Part shown: positions 7,173 through 13,563 of the stretch, one piece after another
How the letters are laid out: every line of letters starts with the position of its first letter
Position numbering within the stretch: position 1 is the first letter of the stretch
Assembly: GCA_945872225.1 (NCBI GenBank)
Contig: CAMBZK010000018.1
Coordinates: 1-13,563 of the forward strand
Length of the DNA stretch: 13,563 bases
DNA from: a candidate division TM6 bacterium UASB124
Lineage (GTDB): Bacteria; Babelota; Babeliae; Babelales; RVW-14
Direction: 5' to 3'
Notes under the pieces: generated by a model
Database searches by the model: none
Seen by the model: only the letters and a program-made list of their open reading frames with translations
Told to the model about the DNA's origin: nothing
Made by a program: the position numbers and the translations under genes

Positions 7173-7877
7173 TTAGCCCCTTGGCCTTTGGGACCTAGGG
7201 CGTCGTTGTGGCAAAGGCTCATCCTGGGCATCTCCGCTGTCGCCAGATCGACCAACCACAGCAACTAATCGCGCATCTGGCCGCACAGGAGATGAAGGTG
7301 GAGCTGCAGTCCCTCTGGCTGACGAGCCTTGTCTTTGCTGCATAACAAGTAGGAATGGATTAACCGTTTCTATAGCTTCAGAAGGTAGTTCTTCACCCCC
7401 TGCAGGACCACTCGCACCAGCACCCGCGACATAAACTGGAGCCGCTGCCACAGGAGCAGCTAAAAGTGCTGCAAGATTCAAACCTGTTCTTGGGAGCTCA
7501 GGGCGAGTATCTGGCTGGGTTGCGACAGGAACAACTGCTACTTCTGGAGCACAAAGCTCGGCAAGCTCAGCAGCTCTATTTTTTTGTTCAAATCTAGCAT
7601 CACGATCTTGCAAAACAAGCATATATCGCTGAATGCGTTTTTCTCGGTGAGCAGCTGATATTTTTGTACGCCCATCACACCGCTTTTGGTGCAAGCGCTC
7701 TTGGGTATCAACGGTACGCGCAGCTCTTTTATAAAGATTCAAATAATACATAGGTCTGCGATCTTTCTTGTAAGCCGCTAAACGCTCGGCCATATAATCA
7801 TCCGCTGCGCTCAATTTCACCGCTAAGCTGCTGGCGACTAAAATACTCGCTACGAGCAGTTTTAATAATAAGTTCAT
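7173..7877 (-). CDS. Exported Ala-rich basic protein, unknown function
   Basis: 234 aa, family not recognised. The ATG at 7877-7875 is chosen because GAGAGG lies 6 bases before it and a clean signal peptide follows immediately (MNLLLKLLVASILVASSLA, then VKLSAADD); the frame is open for 30 more codons upstream, but these overlap the likely promoter. The mature part begins with a strongly charged, helical, Arg/Lys-rich region (about residues 30-125) with many YK and RR pairs. An Ala/Pro/Gly-rich region follows, and the tail is RPRSQRPRG. The motif PRTGLNL (7493-7473) matches PRTGFNL in the next gene, and both proteins share the order signal peptide, basic region, Ala/Pro-rich region, so they are probably diverged paralogues. 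A sigma70-like promoter lies 44 bases upstream, and it leads the two-gene minus-strand operon. Function unknown; export is the only firm inference. Confidence 0.75.
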   Translation of the reverse strand: MNLLLKLLVASILVASSLAVKLSAADDYMAERLAAYKKDRRPMYYLNLYKRAARTVDTQERLHQKRCDGRTKISAAHREKRIQRYMLVLQDRDARFEQKNRAAELAELCAPEVAVVPVATQPDTRPELPRTGLNLAALLAAPVAAAPVYVAGAGASGPAGGEELPSEAIETVNPFLLVMQQRQGSSARGTAAPPSSPVRPDARLVAVVGRSGDSGDAQDEPLPQRRPRSQRPRG

Positions 7878-7920
7878 ACATAACCTCTCTTTCTTCTGGT
7901 TAAAAATATAGTAGTTTTTT

Positions 7921-7948
7921 AGTCTAGCAGGTTCTATGTATTTTTCAA
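7921..7948 (-). promoter_or_regulatory. Sigma70-like promoter for the minus-strand exported-protein operon
   Basis: Minus strand: TTGAAA (7948-7943), 16-base spacer, TAGACT (7926-7921). It stands 44 bases before the ATG at 7877, leaving room for a short leader with the GAGAGG ribosome-binding site. Confidence 0.5.
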
Positions 7949-7967
7949 ATAGGCATTTATTTGTCAT

Positions 7968-8500
7968 TTTTTAGCGTGTTTTAAGCAAAAACAATCCTGG
8001 CGGCAACCACGTAAATCAATAGACCAGGACAGGCCTACGGACCAGCATTACGCTGTCTTTTTGTCATTCAAGCAGCTCTTTTCGCCTCAATAAGGCCATT
8101 CTTCGACCTCACACCCCAAGGGCAATCGAATAATGCCGCTCTTTTTAAAAAACAGGCTCTTTACTCCAAAAAAGCTTTCTCTAGCCCTGCGAAACCACTC
8201 CTTTTGGCCGTTTTTATTCGTAGACACCAGCTGCTAGGCTAAAATCAGCCCCAGTACTCACGGCAGGGGTAACACCCGACACCTAACCCTAGCCCCAGGC
8301 ACCAGGCGTACACCCTACCCCATTTTCCTACGCTAGGAGGGGTAAGCCTACAACCGCTACACCCTCTTTTAAAGACCATGTTACTTGCATTTAGGAGAAA
8401 ATAGCCGCTTTCCAACGAAGAAAATCCCTCCCAGACTAATGCTGCCAGCCCAGCGTCGAGGGAAGAATGGGGTAAAAAACTTATATAATGCGCACTTTTT
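7968..8500. other. Non-coding region, C-rich on + strand, with hairpin potential
   Basis: Part of the 740-base divergent gap between 7877 and 8618. No reading frame here has a credible start, ribosome-binding site or protein-like composition; the 60-codon plus frame at 8385-8567 runs through the promoter of the next gene and looks accidental. Composition changes sharply at about 8230-8370, which is rich in CCCC/CCCTA on the plus strand and so G-rich on the minus strand. One good hairpin is TACCCC (8316-8321) with CCTA, loop CGC, TAGG, and GGGGTA (8339-8344). Others are GGCTAAAATCAGCC (8237-8250) and TCCCTC/GAGGGA (about 8427-8463). I compared it by eye with tmRNA, RNase P RNA, SRP RNA and tRNA and found no diagnostic core. 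A structured RNA or long regulatory region is possible but unproven. Confidence 0.4.
8316..8344. repeat. Two-segment hairpin in the divergent spacer
   Basis: TACCCC (8316-8321) pairs with GGGGTA (8339-8344). Inside it CCTA (8327-8330) pairs with TAGG (8334-8337) around a 3-base loop, with an asymmetric internal loop of 5 and 1 bases. No T-run is adjacent on either strand, so it is more likely part of a folded RNA or a binding site than a terminator. Confidence 0.5.
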
Positions 8501-8529
8501 ACACATTTTAATTATTTTATATTTTCTAT

Positions 8530-8557
8530 TTGACATAGTTTCTGTACCTGGTACGAT
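8530..8557 (+). promoter_or_regulatory. Sigma70 promoter for the exported-protein gene run at 8618
   Basis: Perfect -35 TTGACA (8530-8535), 16-base spacer, -10 TACGAT (8552-8557), in an AT-rich setting. Transcription would begin near 8564, about 54 bases before the ATG at 8618. A lone TATAAT at 8484-8489 lacks a -35 box and is a weaker alternative. Confidence 0.7.
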
Positions 8558-8617
8558 GAGTTCATGAATGGAAAAAGATTTAAAGTTTAATGGGTTTTAC
8601 TCTAAGTGGAGGTTCTT

Positions 8618-9931
8618 ATGAACACATCGAAAAAATTATTAGTCCTGAGCGCGCTCTTGATTGCATCGCAAGCCTTTGTTGGCTTGAGTGCTGCAGGCAG
8701 AGTGTTGCGTAGTGGCAAAGTTGTTAACACGCTTGATGATCGTCGCGCTGGCTACAAACCTGGCCTTAATGCAGATGCCGCAAAAGCTGGTAGAATTGCA
8801 ACAAGCAATGACTTGCGATCCGCTAGCAAAGCTGCACAACAAGCAGCAAAACGCCAAGCAGCCCCTGCTGCCCAAGCACCAGCTGCTGTGGCAGCTCAAG
8901 CAGCACCAGTAGTAGTTCAAGCGCCTGTTGCACCAGTAATGCCTGTTGCAGCCCCTGTGGTTGCGCCAGCTCCTGCTGTTGCAGACCCACTCGCCGGTGC
9001 TCATCCAAGCACAAAAGCTGCATACGCTCGCCTTCTGGCCGAGCTAGCTACAAAAAAGATTACCAAAGAAGCAGCTCGCAAACGAGTTGATGCGTGGAAA
9101 ACAGCGAAAGCAGTTAAAGACAACGCTCACAATGAAATTGAAAAAGCATTTGCTGAAGGCCTCGCTCAAATGGGCGTAAAGCAAGCCGATGTGCAACAAG
9201 TACCTGCTGCAGAGCAAGCAAAAGTAGCTCAAGCCCTCAATAGCGGCCTGGGCGTTGTTGTTAACCAAGTACATGTTGAAATCAAGCCAAGCAGAACAAT
9301 CGCAACACAAACTGATGATTTGGCACCAGAAGCTGACAAAGCCCCTGTTGCAACACCAAGCTTTTTTGCTCGGCACAAAACCGCGATTACCGTTTCGCTC
9401 ATCGCCGTTGGTGGCGCTGTTTTTGTAGTATGGGCAACAGGATCAACAAGCACCATTGTTGGCTACCTTAACAATTACGTGGTCACACCTGTTATGGCTT
9501 TACTCACGCCAACTACCGCGACAGTAGCCCCAGTTGCCGACGCCACAAGTACTATTTGCGATACCCTATGCGCCTGCCCACCATTATCGGCAGAATCCAC
9601 AGCACTCAAAGCTGCTGAAGTAGCACTGAACGGCACACAGGTTGCACTTAGAGCAACACAAGATGCTGTTGTTGCTCAAGGCTACCAAATCGGCAACCTG
9701 ACCCAAGTCGTTACAGAAGGCTTTGCGAAAGCAACACCTAGCTGTGCTCCTGTTACTGAACGGATCATCGAGCGAGTTGTTACTGTTACTGCAACCGCTA
9801 CCCCTGTCCCAACGGCTACTGTGATTGCCACAATGACTCCAACTTGTGTTACTGCTACAGGGCGCACCTGGGGCTGGTACAATATTGGCGCATGGGCGGC
9901 ATATGCCATATCAAAAGCACGCGGCATTTAA
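8618..9931 (+). CDS. Large exported Ala/Val/Thr-rich membrane-anchored protein, unknown function
   Basis: 437 aa, family not recognised. The ATG at 8618 follows GGAGG by 6 bases; the GTG four codons earlier lies within the ribosome-binding site. Residues 1-26 are a signal peptide (MNTSKKLLVLSALLIASQAF, cleavage near LSAA). Then come a basic Ala-rich stretch with DDRRAGYKPG, an Ala/Pro/Val low-complexity block (about 68-125), a charged helical region (about 130-215, AYARLLAELATKKITKEAA), and a single transmembrane helix at about residues 255-273 (TAITVSLIAVGGAVFVVWA). Next are a short Cys cluster (CDTLCACPP), a coiled-coil-like helix (about 325-365) and a Thr/Val-rich tail. This suggests an envelope protein anchored by one helix. 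DRRAGYK resembles RRDGYK in the minus-strand gene at 6236, hinting at a shared N-terminal module. First gene of the plus-strand run; a perfect -35 promoter lies just upstream. Confidence 0.78.
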   Translation: MNTSKKLLVLSALLIASQAFVGLSAAGRVLRSGKVVNTLDDRRAGYKPGLNADAAKAGRIATSNDLRSASKAAQQAAKRQAAPAAQAPAAVAAQAAPVVVQAPVAPVMPVAAPVVAPAPAVADPLAGAHPSTKAAYARLLAELATKKITKEAARKRVDAWKTAKAVKDNAHNEIEKAFAEGLAQMGVKQADVQQVPAAEQAKVAQALNSGLGVVVNQVHVEIKPSRTIATQTDDLAPEADKAPVATPSFFARHKTAITVSLIAVGGAVFVVWATGSTSTIVGYLNNYVVTPVMALLTPTTATVAPVADATSTICDTLCACPPLSAESTALKAAEVALNGTQVALRATQDAVVAQGYQIGNLTQVVTEGFAKATPSCAPVTERIIERVVTVTATATPVPTATVIATMTPTCVTATGRTWGWYNIGAWAAYAISKARGI

Positions 9932-9953
9932 TAAAACCCTTTAGGAGAAAAAT

Positions 9954-10889
9954 ATGAAAAAATTATTAATGTATCTCTTGAGTGGAACACTTTTTTTTAG
10001 TAACTCTTTTGCTGCAGCAGCACTTACCCCTGTGCAACAAATGCGTGAGAACTCGCTAGGCTTAATAAGCAAGCCATCCGACCCTCTCAATAATGTTAAG
10101 GACCGGTGTGTTTACCAAAAAAGCCCTGCGGAGCAAAAAAAGTACGCTTTTTACATTCAGGAAAAAGCTTTTGGTAAAATGACTAGTTTCTTAACAGCAT
10201 TATTAACTAACACAAATAGTGCTTTTGTGAACAGCGTGCTGAAAGGTGAAGCCAAAACAACCGCAGTGGTAATTGATGAGTATGCAGCCAGCTCTATCAT
10301 GGGCTTATCGACTGCTCTTCAAGCTGAGTTTAATACTAGAGCTCGTGAAGAACATGCTATTGGAGCAACAATACCAAGTGTTGTTGTTGCTTTCGATATC
10401 ATTCAATTTATGTTGAACTACACCTTTGAAGCAGTCCCTAATTTTGCACAACGATATAGTCAAGATCATCATGCTATTTTGACAAAAAAATCTACTGATC
10501 AGGGTTTTACATCAACAGATCCCTTATCAAGACTCTACAATTACATGATTGAGCAAGCTATTGGTTTTGCAGAAGCTGATCAAGTCAAAGCATACATAAT
10601 CAACTGCGCTAGAGACACACAGACCAGGTATCTATCAGGCCACACAACTACAACAGCAAGAAGAAGCGCTCCACGCAGGAGTATTGGCAGTGCTATTCGC
10701 AGCAAATTATACCTAGCAGCGCCCATAATTTATGGTGGTTTCCTAGCGTACGATTATTTTACACGTCCTGAGCCATGTTTAGCTTCTAGTAATCCAGCTC
10801 TTGGCAGCATGAGCAAAGAAATTGAAGCAACCGTTAACGTTGCCGTTGTTGCAGGTCTATCAAGATTATTAAGTCGTTTTAGCAAGTAA
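9954..10889 (+). CDS. Exported protein with C-terminal transmembrane helix, unknown function
   Basis: 311 aa, family not recognised. The ATG at 9954 is preceded by TTTAGGAG (6-base spacing) and starts only 22 bases after the previous stop, so it is co-transcribed. Signal peptide MKKLLMYLLSGTLFFSNSFA, cleavage likely at SFA/AAA. The mature domain (about residues 25-235) is of normal complexity and largely helical, with an aromatic, buried-looking core (FDIIQFMLNYTFEAVPNF), so it probably folds as a globular domain. A basic linker (TARRSAPRRS) leads to a predicted membrane helix at about 249-266 (LYLAAPIIYGGFLAYDYF), followed by about 45 residues. Unlike the Ala/Pro-rich neighbours it is not low-complexity. 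Two Cys in the mature domain and one after the helix. Location envelope or secreted; role unknown. Confidence 0.78.
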   Translation: MKKLLMYLLSGTLFFSNSFAAAALTPVQQMRENSLGLISKPSDPLNNVKDRCVYQKSPAEQKKYAFYIQEKAFGKMTSFLTALLTNTNSAFVNSVLKGEAKTTAVVIDEYAASSIMGLSTALQAEFNTRAREEHAIGATIPSVVVAFDIIQFMLNYTFEAVPNFAQRYSQDHHAILTKKSTDQGFTSTDPLSRLYNYMIEQAIGFAEADQVKAYIINCARDTQTRYLSGHTTTTARRSAPRRSIGSAIRSKLYLAAPIIYGGFLAYDYFTRPEPCLASSNPALGSMSKEIEATVNVAVVAGLSRLLSRFSK

Positions 10890-10938
10890 TAAAAATAGTG
10901 TTTTTATAAACCCGATTTATTTAAATGGAGGATATATC

Positions 10939-11517
10939 ATGAATAAATCACTTTTGAAGGCGATGTTAGCCTTAGTTTTCACCGTTTCGTTAGGATCCCT
11001 ACTTGTTGCAGGCTCAGCTGATGTTACTGCATTAGGCACATTGAGAGATGCAAACTCTCTGGCTTCACTCAATAGTGCAATTGGCTCCTTAGATTTTTCT
11101 GCCCGGGATATGGTCCTTGGAGCAGAAACGCTTAAAAAAGCTGCTTTGATGGTTATAACAGACAAAGCATCAATCTTGATTCTTCAAGAAAAAAAAGCCG
11201 ACAAACCAAACTTTATAGCTAACGTCGACACTGCAATTGCAGACATCAAAAGGGTGGTAGAAGCCAAGTTTGACGCCGCAGCTGCAGAACATTTAGAAGA
11301 ACAACTAAAACAATACTCATCTGTAAGCAAAATGCAGATCTTATACCATTTCGCCTACCGTGTTAAGACTGCCGCTCAAGAATTTTATACTCAGGCAGCC
11401 AATGTCTTTGGCTCCGCTATAACATCAATACGCGGCGCTGGCGAAGCCATTTTAACGATGGTCCGTGGATCATCATTAACAGAAGATCCATCCATAGCGG
11501 ATGAGCTTCTTCGTTAA
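10939..11517 (+). CDS. Small exported helical protein, unknown function
   Basis: 192 aa, family not recognised. Very good ribosome-binding site GGAGG 7 bases before ATG 10939; 49 bases after the preceding gene, with no terminator between them. Signal peptide at about residues 1-26 (MNKSLLKAMLALVFTVSLGS). The mature part is predicted almost wholly alpha-helical with heptad-like hydrophobic spacing (residues about 60-135, including ANVDTAIADIKRVVEAKFD and AEHLEEQLKQYSSVSKMQIL), then an amphipathic, Ala/Gly-containing tail (FGSAITSIRGAGEAILTMV). No Cys and no enzyme motif. Coiled-coil or helical-bundle structural proteins look like this, but so do many others. A 9-bp GC-rich hairpin follows 20 bases after the stop. 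Confidence 0.75.
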   Translation: MNKSLLKAMLALVFTVSLGSLLVAGSADVTALGTLRDANSLASLNSAIGSLDFSARDMVLGAETLKKAALMVITDKASILILQEKKADKPNFIANVDTAIADIKRVVEAKFDAAAAEHLEEQLKQYSSVSKMQILYHFAYRVKTAAQEFYTQAANVFGSAITSIRGAGEAILTMVRGSSLTEDPSIADELLR

Positions 11518-11536
11518 CTAACACCCAGTAATTAAC

Positions 11537-11558
11537 GAGAGGGGCATAAGCCCCTCTC
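11537..11558. repeat. Strong GC hairpin after the 10939 gene, no T-run
   Basis: GAGAGGGGC (11537-11545), 4-base loop ATAA, GCCCCTCTC (11550-11558): a perfect 9-bp stem. The following bases are ACACCCCCCCAG, not thymines, so by sequence it is not a canonical rho-independent terminator. It may stabilise the 3' end of the upstream mRNA, or reduce read-through into the gene at 11610. Confidence 0.7.
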
Positions 11559-11609
11559 ACACCCCCCCAGAGAAAAAGTAGAAATTAGGTAATAGGTAAA
11601 GGGATAATC

Positions 11610-12707
11610 ATGAAACGCATACCATTCTTGTACGCAGCAGGCCTCCCAGCCGCAGCCGTCATGGCAGCTGGCGTGCTCTGGTTTGCTCTTCATCGCTCCC
11701 CAGCGCCAAAGCTACTGGCAACCCCAGCAAGCATTGAGCAGCTGCAGCAACTGGCTACCCCAGCCGTTGCCGTTACCTCAGCACCCTTGTTTATTGACAC
11801 CCTACGGGCAGTAAAAGCATTCCTCGTGCGTAACCCTGGCGTCAAAACAGCATACGCTCCCGCTACCTTTTCGTGGCGTCGCGATCTGTTTGACCACCTA
11901 ACGGCACAGTTTAATGCGGTACTCCTGCAAAAACCTGACCAAGCAACCTTGGCAAAAATATTATCACTCGTTGACGCGATCGCTGATGAATTTGAAGCTG
12001 ATAACGCCGGCAAGCAGTACAATGCTGAAGTTGACGTTGCAGCACAAAACTGGCGCAACAGTATGTACGATGCCGTCAGAGGGCACACAACACAACCAGT
12101 AACCGCATCAACCAAGATACTTCAACCACTTAGTGCAGGCATCAGCCACCAGGCAACAGCCAACCGTGGCGCAACTGACCTGACACAAAAAGTTATGTTA
12201 AAAGATAAAAAATTACCGATGGCGCAAGCCACTCCTGCTGCACAACCTAACACCGTGCAGAACACACAAAATTACGCCTCAGAAGCGTCAACCAGTCAAG
12301 GCCATAACGGTCATGCCAGCTATGCCAGTGATTATGATGATGACCTTCTAGCCGATTATGATTTTTTCCACCCTGACAGCTCTGCCTATAACGCTGGCGG
12401 TTCAGGCTACAGCAGCTCACCAGCAACAAGCAAAAAACAAACAAATATCCCGTCTGCAAGCGCTCCAACCGCTGCTACCGCTAGCAAGCCTACGCAACAA
12501 AGCACTGGCCTAGGCGGCTCCTCAAGCACCCCAACAGACAACAATATCAGCACGAATGACCAAGCGATTGCACAGCAGGCCCAGGATCAAGAAAAATTCA
12601 AACAAACGCTCGCAGAGTTACAAAAATTCATGCTTGAAACAAAAGAGATATCAGATCGGGAAAAACCTAAAGCCGAGCGCGAATGCCGTGTTGCATTAGG
12701 CATCTAA
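11610..12707 (+). CDS. N-terminally membrane-anchored low-complexity protein, unknown function
   Basis: 365 aa, family not recognised. ATG 11610 follows AAAGGG by about 6 bases. Residues 7-27 form one hydrophobic helix after MKR, better read as a signal anchor than a cleaved peptide because no small-residue cleavage site follows. Residues about 50-160 look folded and helical (FIDTLRAVKAFLVRNPG, SWRRDLFDHLTAQFNAVLL). Residues about 165-310 are Gln/Thr/Ser/Ala-rich and disordered, with an acidic aromatic island (ASDYDDDLLADYDFF). The C-terminal 50 residues are a likely coiled coil (DQEKFKQTLAELQKFMLE) ending in KAERECRVALGI. It is the last gene of the plus-strand run before a good terminator and may have its own promoter, since a hairpin separates it from the gene before; no clear promoter is visible in the 92-base gap. 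Confidence 0.72.
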   Translation: MKRIPFLYAAGLPAAAVMAAGVLWFALHRSPAPKLLATPASIEQLQQLATPAVAVTSAPLFIDTLRAVKAFLVRNPGVKTAYAPATFSWRRDLFDHLTAQFNAVLLQKPDQATLAKILSLVDAIADEFEADNAGKQYNAEVDVAAQNWRNSMYDAVRGHTTQPVTASTKILQPLSAGISHQATANRGATDLTQKVMLKDKKLPMAQATPAAQPNTVQNTQNYASEASTSQGHNGHASYASDYDDDLLADYDFFHPDSSAYNAGGSGYSSSPATSKKQTNIPSASAPTAATASKPTQQSTGLGGSSSTPTDNNISTNDQAIAQQAQDQEKFKQTLAELQKFMLETKEISDREKPKAERECRVALGI

Positions 12708-12738
12708 ACCCCATCACCTTACCCTGCCTACCTAAAAC

Positions 12739-12784
12739 CCACTGTCTTGGTAGCCTAACGGCTGCCATGGCAGTGGATTTTTTA
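12739..12784 (+). terminator. Rho-independent terminator closing the 8618-12707 gene run
   Basis: CCACTG (12739-12744) pairs with CAGTGG (12771-12776). Inside, GGTAGCC pairs with GGCTGCC (one G-T pair) around a TAAC loop. ATTTTTTATTT follows directly. It lies 32 bases after the stop codon at 12707. Confidence 0.88.
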
Positions 12785-12814
12785 TTTATAGCCCTGATCT
12801 CGAGAAATTTGGAA

Positions 12815-12889
12815 AACATCGCATAGAAAACTTACCTCTCAAAAAAGCCAAAAAATGCCTCAAAAAACCCCTATTTTTCTATCGATGTT
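12815..12889. repeat. Long imperfect inverted repeat enclosing phased A-tracts
   Basis: The left arm AACATCGCATAGAAAA (12815-12830) is the reverse complement of TTTTCTATCGATGTT (12875-12889) except for one extra C: 15 base pairs with a single bulge. The 44-base interior holds three A6 tracts at 12841-12846, 12850-12855 and 12862-12867. Their centres span 21 bases, two helical turns, which favours intrinsic DNA curvature. It sits 84 bases upstream of the zinc-finger gene. Likely a regulatory element, though a transposon-end remnant is possible. Confidence 0.6.
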
Positions 12890-12915
12890 GCATTATGCAC
12901 AAATCCAAGTACAAG
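12888..12915 (+). promoter_or_regulatory. Possible promoter for the zinc-finger gene
   Basis: TTGCAT (12888-12893), 16-base spacer, TACAAG (12910-12915), overlapping the right arm of the inverted repeat and lying directly downstream of the A-tracts. The -10 match is modest. Its position suits a leader of about 50 bases. Confidence 0.35.
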
Positions 12916-12972
12916 AAATATTTAAATTTTTTCGCGAGAAAGCTCTAAGCCCCCCTATTTTTGCAGGTTATT

Positions 12973-13563
12973 ATGAATAAAGTATTACGTTTAATCGCCC
13001 TTGCTTGCCTTGTTGGAAGCGTTGCTCATAATGCGAACGCTGGCGATGCTGGATCAGAAGCTCGTGCACGGAAAGGTGCTAGAGGCACAAAGCGTGACGC
13101 CGCTGAAATCCTTGAAGTGGAAAAAACTACTAGTGAGCCTGCTACTACATACCATGCTCATCCAAGCTCCCATCGTAATGCCAAAGCTCTTTGCTTAAAC
13201 GCTCCATTCAGCGCATTTATTCGCGACCCAGATGCGGCCGAAGCTGCTGGGCTTTATGATATTCTTGCCGACGATGCTGATGATGCTCGTGATGGTGGTG
13301 GATCTCGCGCTGGAGGCAGTGATCATACTCCTGATAGTATTGATGCGTCAGCTCTTGCTGAGAAACCAAAAAATCGTGCGCGGACCAGAACAATATTGCA
13401 ATGCAGATTCTGCGAATATAGATCTTCGAAAAAAGCTACTGTAAGAGAACATGAGCGCATACACACGGGGGAAAAGCCTTTTGCCTGCAGACACTGCCCC
13501 TATAGAGCTACAACATCAAGCAGCATAAGAAAACATGAGCGCACCCACACAGGTGAAAGGCCT
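12973..13563 (+). CDS. Secreted protein with tandem eukaryotic-type C2H2 zinc fingers (3' end beyond the window)
   Basis: 197 codons visible, open at the right edge. The ATG at 12973 has CAGGTT about 7 bases upstream and opens a textbook signal peptide, MNKVLRLIALACLVGSVAHN, with cleavage after NANA. Residues 25-130 are charged and probably disordered, including an acidic stretch (DILADDADDARDGGG), followed by a basic patch (EKPKNRARTRT). Two C-x2-C-x12-H-x3-H fingers follow: finger 1 Cys144, Cys147, His160, His164; finger 2 Cys172, Cys175, His188, His192. They are joined by the classical linker TGEKPF, and a second linker TGERP ends at the window edge, so a third finger is likely. Finger helix positions -1, 2, 3, 6 read K, A, T, E and T, S, S, K. 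TGEKP-linked arrays are a eukaryotic hallmark and differ from bacterial Ros/MucR fingers. Export suggests an effector acting in a host; that role is inference. Confidence 0.85.
   Translation, partial: MNKVLRLIALACLVGSVAHNANAGDAGSEARARKGARGTKRDAAEILEVEKTTSEPATTYHAHPSSHRNAKALCLNAPFSAFIRDPDAAEAAGLYDILADDADDARDGGGSRAGGSDHTPDSIDASALAEKPKNRARTRTILQCRFCEYRSSKKATVREHERIHTGEKPFACRHCPYRATTSSSIRKHERTHTGERP

Noticed and set aside
8239..8253. Minus-strand GGGGCTGATTTTAGC looks like the 5' end of tmRNA
   Set aside because: No ATTCGAC segment, no tag reading frame and no T-loop/CCA 3' end follow at the right distance.
8281..8300. CCTAACCCTAGCCCC resembles telomere-like CCCTAA repeats
   Set aside because: Only a single imperfect unit, not a tandem array.
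8385..8567. 60-codon plus-strand frame in the divergent spacer
   Set aside because: It runs through the TTGACA/TACGAT promoter of the 8618 gene, has irregular composition and no proper ribosome-binding site.
8618..9931. Ala/Lys-rich N-terminal part resembles histone-H1-like bacterial proteins
   Set aside because: A signal peptide and a central transmembrane helix place it in the envelope or outside; the similarity is compositional only.

Overview
The window reads as a chromosomal segment of a bacterium that probably lives in or on a eukaryotic (protist-like) host. Housekeeping genes (a complete bacterial DNA polymerase III alpha subunit and a CaCA-type cation exchanger) sit beside a run of signal-peptide-bearing, alanine/proline-rich proteins of unrecognised family. 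At the right edge is a secreted protein carrying eukaryotic-style tandem C2H2 zinc fingers. This mix recalls host-dependent lineages such as Candidatus Dependentiae (TM6), but that placement is inference; nothing here fixes the taxon. TGA is used as an ordinary stop and dnaE contains no internal TGA, so the standard bacterial code applies.

Layout. 1-886 (-): Ca2+/Na+ antiporter-like gene cut by the left edge. 887-1114: divergent spacer. 1115-4579 (+): dnaE, with an apparently complete PHP metal site. 4580-6164: a toxin-antitoxin island made of two MNT/HEPN pairs placed tail to tail (4713-5394 on +, 6164-5401 on -), plus a short remnant of a third HEPN 3' end directly after dnaE. In both pairs the nucleotidyltransferase (antitoxin) is intact, while the HEPN (toxin) reading frame is interrupted by one in-frame stop: TAG in one, TGA in the other.

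6236-7877 (-): two genes for exported low-complexity proteins, probably one operon and probably paralogous. 7878-8617: a 740-base non-coding divergent region with promoters at both ends and a C-rich, hairpin-containing middle. 8618-12707 (+): four genes for exported or membrane-anchored proteins of unknown function in tight succession, closed by a good rho-independent terminator at 12739-12784. 12708-12972: spacer with phased A-tracts inside a long imperfect inverted repeat. 12973-13563 (+): signal peptide, disordered acidic linker, then at least two C2H2 fingers, running off the right edge.

How the genes fit together: replication and ion transport look like core functions. The MNT/HEPN island looks like a decaying toxin-antitoxin hot spot. 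The right-hand 7 kb looks like a species-specific secretome cluster whose most telling member is the zinc-finger protein, a candidate effector able to act on host DNA, RNA or chromatin.
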